NCBI RefSeq assembly: GCF_001632365.1
Contig: NW_024468510.1
Coordinates: forward strand, 560,310-624,309
Direction: 5' to 3'
Length of the DNA: 64,000 nucleotides
From: Laetiporus sulphureus 93-53
Taxonomy: Eukaryota; Basidiomycota; Agaricomycetes; Polyporales; Laetiporaceae
The notes beneath the pieces are model-generated. The model made no database searches. It saw only the letters and a program-made list of their open reading frames with translations, and was not told where the DNA came from. Shown in pieces: positions 23,533 to 33,872 of the stretch (positions within the stretch are counted from its first letter, which is position 1; each line of letters begins with the position of its first letter). The position numbers and the translations under genes were made by a program.

Positions 23533-26500
23533 ATGGAATACCCGAATGCGGCGTGGCTGCAGCAGCACCAGATCCCCGATTTGCAGTCTGTCCCTCCAGA
23601 CGGGCAGCATGTTGTCAGCGACGATTGGAAGAACTCGTCCTCCAGCGCGCAGACGGCATCGGGTGCTGCGGCTGTTGCTCCTGCCATCGACCTGAACGAG
23701 TTTGGGCTGGGGGATCTGTCGGGTGAGCACGTTCTCCACGCCCCTGAAATAGGCGCCGTACACCTGTCGCGCAGCCGCTCTCCCAACCCCGGAACTCATC
23801 CTCATCCTCGTTCTCCAGGGCCATCGACATCGTCTAGCTCGGTTTCGAATTCGTCCAACGCATTCTACCCGTTTGCACAGCACAGCAGCTACTACCTGCC
23901 TAGTGCACCCGGCCCCTACAATGCGGTTCCATACGGCACTCAGTGGTCTAGCCCCGCTCAGTTGCCACTCTCGAGCTATTCCTCACTCAACGGTGCGACA
24001 AGTGTAACGCCGTCATCGACTCAGCAAGGTATGGGCCCAACGTCGTCCAATATGATCATCGAGTGCGTGGGGACGTGTTGTATGGCTCGCGAATCATCTC
24101 ACATCCGTTATCGTAGCCCGGCGTTGACGACCGTGAATGGCTTGGGCTCACCTCATCTGCAATATCAGCATTCCTCTTCGTTCCTTCCTTCGCAACCTCA
24201 ATCGCGACCTCAGTATCAGCAGTATCAGCACCAACCTACCTTGTCCATTAATCCTTCTTATGTTCATTCTTCAGCACCTCATTATCAGCAATCTCCCATT
24301 CAGCGTCCGGCATCTCAACAGCAGCAGACACCGCAGCAACAACAGCAACAACCACCGCCACAGCAGCATCAGCATTCTCAGCAACTTCAGCAGGCCACTC
24401 TGTCTCCGCATGTTCTATTCACTCCCAGCAGCAGTAGCACGCTGACGGGCGCTCTACCGCCGTCGTCATTCTATCAGTCGAACGTGCCTGTTCCGTCGAA
24501 ACCACCAGGGCCGACTCCTGAACAGCGCAGGATCTCTTTTCTCACCTCGATCAGGCCTTTGTTGTCGTCGACCTCGTTCACAGGTGCAGGTGCCGTTGTA
24601 CAATTGGTGGATCACATCGATGATTATGGTCCATTGGATGTTGAGCCGCAAACACGGTTGGAAATTCTGACGAAAATGCGTGACAATGCTCCCAATCACT
24701 ATTTCCGTGCCTGGGTCGAGAACGAGGATGCAATGGATATCACTCGAGAATGGCTTAAGTCCGCATATGCAGGGAAGAGTGATGGCCAGATGGTGGAGAC
24801 CATAATGCCTTTGTTGCATGTGAGTGGTCGTCTCGTTGAGGGCATACGGGTGGCTTATATGAACGTAACTTCTCTTGCGGTATTGTAACGCCAGGTCATT
24901 GATCGATTGCCACTGACGCTCGACAGCTTGAAGTCATCGAAGCTGGGCAAGATCATTGTGCGACTAGTCAAGGAACCTCCTGCACCTGGTGAGTTGCGAT
25001 TCCCATTTTAAGTCGAGCGACGTCCCTCCACCGGACTGCCCGTCCAGGTTTGAGTAGCAGAATCATCCAATCACGCGGCTGCTCAGGGCGGATGCGTGCT
25101 TTCTTTAATCTCGTACATTGAGAATTACCGTCGTCTTCAATGATCATGAATTGAATGCATGTATCTAACGTCTACGAATTCCTGCCTCGCTTGAAAATAC
25201 AGCAATCAAGGATATGGCATCGAATTTAGAACGTAAATGGCGACAGCTACTTGTCACTAGTCATGAGGAGTCCAAACGAATGGATGTCGATTCTGATGGT
25301 GTGTGAGACCTGTCCTATCTAAGAGGACTGCAGCTAATAATGCCCGACAGACTCGAAGGGCAAAAAGCGCAAGGCGGACGCCCCCTCGTCGAAGTCGGCT
25401 CCTCCAACCAAAAAGGCCGCTGTATCTACATCGGGCACGTCGGCGAAGGCTGTAGCAGTCAAGAAAGAGGTGAAGACGGTCGTCAAAGAAGTGAAGGATG
25501 CGAAGTCGGATTCGTCGTTCTTTTCAGCCCCCAGGCCGAAGCCAAAGCTGCCCAGTTTCAAGAAAGCCCCGCCGGCACCAGTGAAGAAGGAACCGGACTT
25601 GAATATCGCGCAACCTTCGTCGATCAACCCGTTTGAAGAGGCTCTGAAATTGATGGCCAGGGCCCGCAAGGATTCTCCCGCAACGGCAACACCGCCACCT
25701 GCACCGGTCACCAGTACTCCTTCGATCAGCGCTACTGCTTCTGGGAAACGGAAGAAGACGGTCACGTGGGCACCTGAGGGCAAGCTGGAAATGGTCAAAC
25801 TCATTGAGCGTGCGGTCTACGAGGATGATCACACGGATGTCAGCCAGTTCCCTTCCGTATCGCCGTATGTACTGTACATTAATTACGCGCTACTTTGCGC
25901 CGATACACAGGGTATGTTGCCGACGCACAACGTACGTGATCTCGACCGAGACGAAGGCGCGGCATTGCATGCCCATATGTTTGAAGAGCAGATTGAATGG
26001 TTTGAACCAATCCGTAAGCAAATTCGTAGGATGAATCTTTGCAGGCAGTTGATCGTGTTCGTTTGTAGTCATTGAAATTCCATCGGACATCGAACTCCGC
26101 CCACGAGGAGAGGAAAGTCAAGAGAAGGCTGCGCAAGAGGAACGAGAACAAAGCGCGCTAGTCGCCATTTACGTCTCACCGGCGCAGATACCGGACAGTC
26201 CGGCAGAACCACCGACCCAGATATCAGAAGAACAGGTTGATGAGGGAGTCAGAGTCATGTTGACGGGTCCCGACGTCGATGCTATTTTCTGGAGTGGAGG
26301 CGATCCAGCTGTGCTGGAGTCTCAGAAACACTCTGTAGCCGAGTTGGTGGGGCAGCTTGCAGCAGGCGCTACTGATTTGCCAATGGCGAATGGGCAGCAG
26401 TTGGATCCCAAGGCGTTTGGCCTCGATACCAATGTTATGCAGGCATTGCCAGGATTCGCGAATTTTAATGCGGAACAAGTGCAACAGCTTATGCAAGCTT

Positions 26501-26879
26501 TGGCTCAGACACAAGGCGGAATGTTCCAGTCACAGGCCCCCGGACAGCCTTCGCAGAGCGGGGATTGGAATTCAGACCAATATCCGGACTATGATGATCG
26601 GGAGTACTTAGATCACGAAGAAGGTGGACGGGACCGCCGGTGGCCTGAAGACGGCTGGAGTGAACGTGGCGGAGGTCGTGGTCGACATCGTGGCCGTGGC
26701 CGTGGTCGAGGCGATGGCTTTAGAAATAATAAACGAAAGCCGTGCAGTTTCTTTGCAGCAGGAAGGCGAGCACCAATGTTTAGCGTACTACAAGCGCGTG
26801 AATGCTCACATCATGTCTTGATATCCTTAGATGCCGATACGGGGACCAATGCGATTTCAGCCATGAGCCCATATACTGA
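23533..26879 (+). CDS. PNUTS/Ppn1-like protein phosphatase 1 regulatory subunit
   Basis: Three landmarks in the order of PNUTS (PPP1R10; Ppn1 in fission yeast). First, a TFIIS N-terminal (LW) domain: ISFLTSIRPLL..LEILTKMRDN..FRAWVENEDAMDITREWLK, then DRLPLTLDSLKSSKLGKIIVRLVKEP..ERKWRQLL. Second, an RVxF-type PP1 docking motif in GKRKKTVTWAPEGKL. Third, a C-terminal CCCH zinc finger C-x7-C-x5-C-x3-H made by joining CSFFAAGR to CRYGDQCDFSHEPIY. The finger is preceded by an RGG-like GRGRHRGRGRGRG run. The first exon (from 23533) is a long Ser/Pro/Gln-rich disordered region with poly-Gln stretches. PNUTS brings PP1 to RNA polymerase II and the 3'-end processing machinery to control elongation and termination. 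The last intron (about 26766-26830) appears to use a GC..AG donor. The start is the ATG at 23533; codons upstream are open but lack ATG. Confidence 0.85.
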
Positions 26880-27328
26880 TTCTCTATGTACCATGCGATG
26901 CCTACACATGTTTTCTTGTTCTTTGATAGGGAGATAATAGGTTGACGATATGCGTTTTCAATCCAGGACCCATGCCAGCCATGAGTCCGGAGCGGAGCTG
27001 ACGAAGATCCGATGCGCCACCGACAATTGCCCACCCACACATATCCGGACTTGGCCTTACCGTTCCAGCCGCCGGCTTTCATGCAGGTATCGTGATCACC
27101 AGATGAGATCAAAGACGAGTGATAAGTGAGCAGTAGATATTACAGTACAACATGGACGTGATAAATAAACAGAGTGCTAATGGTGCAGCCCTTCACCGAG
27201 TAGAGAGACTTTTCAGGGACTACTAGAATACAGGATATCTATGCTATGATGACTAGAGTATCATGACCACTGATGCAAAGCGACAACATAAAAGAGAGAT
27301 CACACAGCGAGTCGCAGTACAATAATAT
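26880..27328. other. Convergent 3' intergenic region
   Basis: About 450 bases between the stops of the PNUTS-like and LDB-like genes; AT-richer than coding DNA and presumably holding both 3' untranslated regions. No gene seen. Confidence 0.4.
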
Positions 27329-30300
27329 CTAACCGCCTTGTGTCCGCGTGCGTTTTCGAGTTGGTCGTTTCAATGACTGCGCCTGGTCGGTAGTACTGTT
27401 GGCGAGCGCCGGCGACTCGGGTTCAGTCCGTGGGGGTCCCTTCCGCTTGACCGATGCATGCGCCATAGATGGTGTCGTGTTTGGGCCCCCAGGTGTTGGT
27501 GCCGCCGCTGGCGTTGAGGCCGACGCAGATGGCGTCGAACCCGAAGCCTGAGATGACGGTGCTGGTGCCTTGTTCTGCTTGGCAGACGAGTCGACAGCTT
27601 GTGAGGGTGCATTTTGAGGTGTAGACGGAGGAGGCCCTGGTAGTTGCGGAAATGGGGGAGGTCCTGGTGGTTGCGTAGAGCCGCTGGGGGCGTTGGGATA
27701 TGGTGGCACAGGACCCGCACCGTTCACGGCGTCGAACATGCTGCCTCCTCCAGCATTTCCTGCGCCGCCTCCGCCAAGTCCGCCGCCGCCAGAGGCATTA
27801 CCACCATTCGGGTGGCTCGACCTACCCTCAGCTATCATCTGCGTCCGGGCGACTTTCGCCCATTGGGTCAGCCCATCTGAACCCAAGACGTCCATTAAGA
27901 AAGGCTAGATGTCGGAAAATTAGGACACTCACCCCTTGGCCCTAGCTTGCTGGTAAAGCAGAATTGTATGAGATCGGACATCTGCGTGACACTTTCTGCC
28001 AACTGCGACCGTCGGTCAGACTCATCACGAATGATGATCATGAGAAGTAGCGAACATACCTCCAGACATCGCATCGTGGCTTGAGGGATTCCGAATGCAT
28101 TGATCGGCTCTGCGGGCAGAATTGCACGGCCTCCTCGTTCGTCATACCTCCTATCAACATCGTCATGCCTTCCCGAAAGAGTCCCACCAAGGTTGATAGA
28201 CGTAACACCCGGTGATGCATCGACCCGAGGCTCTAGGAGAGTATCGACGTTGATCAGTTTCTCAAAAGAAAGCGCGTCGAACGACAAGCTGTCGATTTTG
28301 GGCACTGGCCCTGAGCTCATCGTTATCGGTTGGTTTGGATTGACGGGATTCGACGTTAAATGTGCGGTTAGGGGACCCCTCATGATGACGGTGTAGCCAT
28401 TGACATATCGGAATATCCAATATGCGTCGGTGAGTTCCACGGTATATTGAATCACATTAGAATATTGTGCCATCTCGCGCGCGTTGTCCAGAACCAACGA
28501 CATCGACTTCACTCCCGAGTGGGTAGTCACAAGAAAAAATCGAGGAAGAATCGGCGTTCCAATTTCTGTACGTGATTGTCAGTCAACATCCGGCATATTC
28601 CACTGGGAACGACCTACCAAACGGTTTCGCTTCTTGACGTAACCCATCTTTCCACAGGGTGAACTTCATCATAGCGGTCGGTGTGAAGAAATCTTTCACT
28701 AGATTGGTCCAAAATGTGTGCGTTCTCTGCAAGTTTCGTGATCATAGATATCAGAGAAGCGACCACAACGATGGTCAGTTAGTCTCACCTCTTTCATATC
28801 CGTTTGTGCGAGTTTGGCGCTGAATTGCAGAAGCCTCTGCGTCGCCCGACCTTCAGCGTGAAAAGCCATCGACGCCGCTGGACCTCTGTGCAGTGAGATC
28901 AACGACACGCAATATATAGAGTACCACAATGGCAACTCACTGCCTCATTGAAAGAGCGGGCTGAGCTTGCATAGGGGGCGGAGGTGGAGGAACGCCATCA
29001 GGCTGGTTCATCGCCGGTGGCGGCCCATTTGCCATTGTAGCCATTACAGGAGGAACAGGGAGTTGTCTCTGCTGCACATTAGGGACCGGATGTGGAGGCT
29101 GGGCTTGGGGCGGCGACTGCCCTGACGGATGTTGTTGTGAACCCGGCTGACCCGGCGCGGCCATGTGCATCCTCGGGGTCGTAATGTTAGGCAGAGCTTG
29201 CGTTGCGACGCGTGGCGTGCGCGACGGGCCCGCCTGTGGGGTGGCCTGTCTCCGCTGGCCCTGCTGCGACTGAGGCCGCTGCATCTGCACCATCTGCGCG
29301 TTGACTCGCGGCGACTGGTGATGCTGCAGCCCTTGCTGCTGAGGCTGCATCTGAAAGTTCGGGTGCGACGCGTGTTGCGAGGGCGGGCGCGGGGGCATGC
29401 CGGGCTGTGATGGATGCATGCTGAACGACGTGCTGAGGTTTTCGTGCCCTTGCGTCATCTCGACCACCTGCGCGGGCGTCGTCACCAGGTGGCGATTCAT
29501 GTGCGCCCCTCCAACATTTTGAGGCACGTCGCCTGTCTGTACGGGCGATGTTGATGGGGTCGCAAATGAGAACTGCGGAGTGTGGGGAGGCAATCGCGGT
29601 ACTTGGGGCAGATTAGGTTGCATGGGACCGTTCGGGAAATTCATGAAAACAGCACCATCTGGAGTACGCTGAGTCCGGTTTGGAGGGGCTTGCGGGTGCG
29701 GAACGTTCCCCATCGACATGTTAGGCGGTAAACTAGGGGTATGTGTCTGTGAGTGGCTCCCCACATGCGACGACGACCCCATCTGCGGAGGCTGTGGGTG
29801 GTGCGGCAATGGCATGGGATTCTGGAAGGCATTTTGGTGCATGGGGGGCTGCATCCCGTTTGGATGCGATGGGTTGAGGTTTGGCGGCTGGGCAAGGTTG
29901 TTCATGAGTTGTGCCTGTGCGGATGCCGTCCGATTGATTGGTGGAGGCTGCAAACCTCCATTCATGGGCAAATGCGCTTGACGATTCAGCATCGACATGT
30001 CAGGAGACATCTGGCTTTGCATGGAATGCTGTTGCGGCTGCTGCTGCAGTCGCATGGAGTTCATTGGGTGCTGTTGTTGCGGCATCGGCCGCATGTGTGC
30101 CGGCATGTTCTGCGCTGGATTCATACCCATCGCTCCTAGGTTTGGCATGCCCTGCGGCATACCTCCCATCTGCCCAGCTGTCTGATTGAGGCTCGCTGGA
30201 TGCGAGGCTACGCGTCGTATCCCTTGCTGCTGCATGACGCCATTCGGAAATCCCATACCTTGAGGCTGATTATGGGCTATCCCGTTCACATGGGGTGGTC

Positions 30301-30622
30301 CCGGATTCCTCGGGGGCATGGTGAGGCCAGAGCCATTCTGTTGCATGAGAACCTGCTGGCGGTTGTAGTTATTGGACTGCGCGAGCTGTAGCTGATGGAG
30401 ACCACCAGGAAAGCCGGATTGGCCGCCACCGAGCATGCCCATAGACGGATTTGGAGTAGGACTGTTCTGCAGCAGGGTCATCTGTGGTGGCTGGTTTTGG
30501 GCGGGTTGTCCATGAGGGGGCTGCTGCGGCAGATATTGGGGATTCATGTTAAGCATTCCATTCTGTATACCATTTGGGAGGTGAGGGACGCCCTGACGAA
30601 GCATGTCGGGGGGTGCGTTCAT
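27329..30622 (-). CDS. LIM-domain-binding (LDB1/PtaB-like) transcription coregulator with glutamine-rich N-terminus
   Basis: The first exon (28939-30622) encodes about 560 residues dominated by Q, N, P, M and H (many QQPQQ, PPHPQPP runs) with no fold visible. The following exons hold the conserved LIM-binding core: AFHAEGRATQRLLQFSAKLAQ, MMKFTLWKDGLRQEAKPF, EIGTPILPRFFLVTTHSGVKSM, NVIQYTVELTDAYWIFRYVNGYTVIMRGPL, then EPINAFGIPQATMRCLELAESVTQMSDLIQF. This is the LDB1/Adn1/PtaB dimerisation region. The tail is low-complexity (SGGGGLGGGGAGNAGG, poly-PPG) with basic KRKGPPRTEPE and KRPTRKRTRTQ ends suited to nuclear import. In fungi such proteins pair with LisH or LIM partners (Som1/Flo8-type) to control adhesion and morphogenesis. 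Note the first-exon stop is only apparent: the donor GTGAGT overlaps CAG TGA. Confidence 0.85.
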
Positions 30623-32542
30623 GTGGAACGGTAGCAGGGTAGATCAGGAATGAAGGATACGTATCGTCCGCTTGAATGCGCCGACGCGGTGTCGCATGCA
30701 GAAGCAAGGTCCGAACAACCAAATTAGCGGGCTTCGTGCGACAGAAGAGCGTGCGAGGGTGAGATAAACGAGTCGCGGCGCGCGAAGCAAGCGAGGAAGA
30801 TAGAGCGGGTCGCTCTGCCGAGCAAAAGATACGCGTCCGTGTGGGAGGAAGAGAATGTCGAGTACGCGCAGGAGACGGTACGCAGAAGACGGTGGGGAAG
30901 GGCAGGAGGACGGGGCCGGATGTTGACGAGCGTTAAGGCTCGCGGACGCACTCACACGCTCGCGACGGCACTGCTTCTTCCACGCCACGAGTCCACGACA
31001 AGATTCCGATTCAATTCATGTACGTAAATCTTGTCAGAAATTCGCCCGCCATCCCGCGCTCGCCGCCGTACGCAGCGTCGAGCGACCTTTTCTCGCCAAC
31101 GCTGCAGGCAGGCGCGGTGGCCAGCGGCGGCGGCGGCGGGCGCGCGTGATCTTATGTCCATATCCAGATATGCATCCATGCCGTCCATTGTTTTGACGAC
31201 GAGGCTGTATCCCGCCGTGACTCGCTCGCGCCCCGCAACGACCCATATCCATGTTCACTCGTGGATCGCACGCAAACACGTCGTGTCCTAGTCGAGGAAG
31301 GGCTGGGCATAGCGCCCTGTCTTCTCACGCATCGAGTCCTGCTCTCAGGCTACCGCCCATGGCCACCCCGATGTCACTCCCGCCAGCCTCTGCGTGCTGC
31401 TCCTCGTCAACATCATACTTCCTGCTATCCCACAGTACGCGTCAGTGCGTCGACATACGCTCAGAGCCTCACACATGTCCAGCAGCTCCGCGCCGAGGGC
31501 GCTGCAGGTTGTTTTGCGAGCGCGCAAATGTCAGCGTTTCGGGCAAAGTCATCATGACAATCAGGGTACTGGGCAGAATCAAGCTCCGGGCGAGAAGACG
31601 GAGGTCCGTTCATTCATTTCGCCCGATCCAGCGGCGTCTTGACTGGAAGGGCCTCGTCTGAATTCTGATCTCATCTCTGCCGATGTTTGAAGGCCTGACC
31701 TCCAGTGTTGGGTATGCAAACTCGTCAATCCGAGCGCCAGTTGTGCGTCTTGCCTGCCGACGGCGTGCACACAGCCATGGCCGATCATGATTCCTCCACT
31801 GTGTCACTGATGAGATGATGACTCTGCACAGCGGCTGCCCTCAGCTCGCTGCCGAGGCAGTCCCGCCGGGAGGTAGCCAGCAGGCCACTCGCACCGACGA
31901 GGACGCAGATGCTGTCACCCAACGTCCTCGCTGTCTCCTTTCCCATGGACCGGTCATCCACGAGGAATGTAATCTTGGCGCTCGGTCGGTATGCATGCGC
32001 GCAAAGAAGTGGATTTCGCGTCGTGGCCTTCGCGTGCCCTGATTCAACGCAGGTCGTCTGGCCTGCAGGATCCTTCCGACGATGATACGGTCGATGATCG
32101 CATGTTTTCCCCGTTCCCCGCACCGCATCGTGAGGTCACCTGGATGGACGATATTTGACTTCAATAAGCAAGTTGGTTCCCTCTGCATCACGTCCGAAGA
32201 CGAGGGTCGTCCACGATTATTTATATGAGATTACCGTTAGACATTTATACATCGCACGAATGCACGGGGTGCCCCTTCTATCAGACACCTCGTGCCTGCA
32301 TATCACGATGCAATGCAATCACTGTGAGAGCGAGGAAGATTGCGTTTCTCAGGGATCCCCTCCCGCGAGTCGTTCAAGCAGCGGAGTCACGTGGACGTGC
32401 TCCGTTATCCGTTAGCAGCAACAATTCTCTAGATACGCGTATCTGAAAGTAAATCTCACTAAATCTCTCTTCCATCCTCTCGCTTGCGGCCGGTCTTTGC
32501 ATTTGCTTCGTTGCTCGTTTGTCGAGGCTCCCCATCTCCATC
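30623..32542. other. Long divergent intergenic region, about 1.9 kb
   Basis: Separates the LDB-like gene (-) and IMP3 (+). It is unusually long for this window. GC-rich open frames of 60-136 codons overlap on both strands around 31030-31660 and 31785-32190, which is what GC-rich non-coding DNA yields; none shows a family motif or a consistent exon chain. Probably the long leader and promoter of the LDB-like regulator; a small unrecognised gene cannot be excluded. Confidence 0.35.
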
Positions 32543-33391
32543 ATGGTCCGACAGTTCAAGTACCACGAACAAAAGCTCCTCAAGAAGGTCGACTTCCTCA
32601 ACGTACGTGACCCTCTCCCCAACGGAGACGACAAATTCGTTGACTCTGACATGAACAGTGGAAGCAAGATGCAAACCTCCGGGAGATTAAGGTGATGCGA
32701 AGATACCACATCCAGGACCGAGAGGACTACCACAAGTGCGTCCCTTCACAAAATTTTCTTCTTCCCGATCTCATATCCGTCTCTTCTCTCCGGCTCAGGT
32801 ACAACAAGCTGTGTGGTTCCCTCCGCTCCTTCGCACACCGGCTCTCGCTCCTGCCCGTGCAGGACCCCTTTCGCGCGCGCATGGAAGGCCAGATGCTCTC
32901 CAAGCTGTACGATATGGGCGTCCTCAACTCGACTGCGAAGCTCAGCGACGTCGAGAACAAGCTTACCGTCGCAGCGTTCTGCCGGCGCCGGCTTGCGGTC
33001 ATCATGTGCACGTCGAAGATGGCGGAGGCCGTCAGTGCGGTGAGTCATTCCGCTTGTTGCAATGCCGTAGAAGAGAAGGGCGGGGTCCTGATTAGGGACG
33101 TGGTAGGCCGTCAAATTCATCGAGCAAGGGCATGTCAGGGTTGGACCGGACACGATTACTGACCCTGCGTATCTCGTCACACGGTGAGCACCAGCCTCTC
33201 CACCTTGCTTGTAAGCTGAATCTGACGGTTGTATGCAGTCATATGGAGGACTTCGTGACATGGGTCGACCAGTCTAAACTGAAGAGAACAATCATGAAGT
33301 ACAACGACGAGGTACGTCTAGAGATCTGATGATTTCTTCCGGCACTCGACTCACGTCAATTCCTCAGCTGGATGATTTCGACCTGCTCTAA
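32543..33391 (+). CDS. IMP3: U3 small nucleolar RNP protein Imp3
   Basis: Component of the Mpp10-Imp3-Imp4 complex that positions U3 snoRNA on pre-18S rRNA in the small-subunit processome, in the nucleolus. Exons encode MVRQFKYHEQKLLKKVDFLN, then WKQDANLREIKVMRRYHIQDREDYHK, then YNKLCGSLRSFAHRLSLLPVQDPFR and MEGQMLSKLYDMGVL, then the S4 RNA-binding domain [49 protein letters not shown], then HMEDFVTWVDQSKLKRTIMKYNDE and the final LDDFDLL. Each piece aligns with yeast Imp3, including the start MVR[KQ]-K-HE-KLLKKVDF. About 184 residues, the normal length, with five introns. Confidence 0.95.
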
Positions 33392-33872
33392 GCTCCGCCC
33401 AATGACACGATACCGATATTATGCTTTACAAGCTGGTTCGATACCCTACGACGTCATCTGCGCACGTATCTTGATGCCATCGTCCTCGACGACGTGTCAT
33501 AATGCGTGTGCCGCCTAAATAGTCAGCCTCGGCTTTCCCTCACGCGCTCCGCACGCGCTAGCAGACCAACAGAGACATCCGTTCCTCGGATAGCGCGCAG
33601 AAGAATCCGCAGAGGGACACTACTAGTACGATGGGTAAACATAAGACACGCCGGTGGTATGTATATGTAATAGGGACATCAGATGGTACAACTATATGGG
33701 ATGATAGGGATCGGACAGGGAACGACGACTAACGCGAAACTTGTGTGTATGGTATGGTATACTTAGTAATATATGCGCAGAAAACGAATTCCGAGATCCA
33801 TGTACACGAGCATAGTAAAAGAGCGACATAGAGAAGGGAAAAGACAGCGAGCGTTACGATCGTGAGTTGCAG
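33392..33872. other. Convergent 3' region between IMP3 and kinesin-3
   Basis: About 480 bases of AT-richer sequence with no supported gene; 3' ends of both neighbours. Confidence 0.4.

Noticed and set aside
24029..24116. Intron in the first exon of the PNUTS-like gene (GTATGG...GTAG).
   Set aside because: Its length of 88 bases would break the frame and create a stop; the sequence is open if read through.
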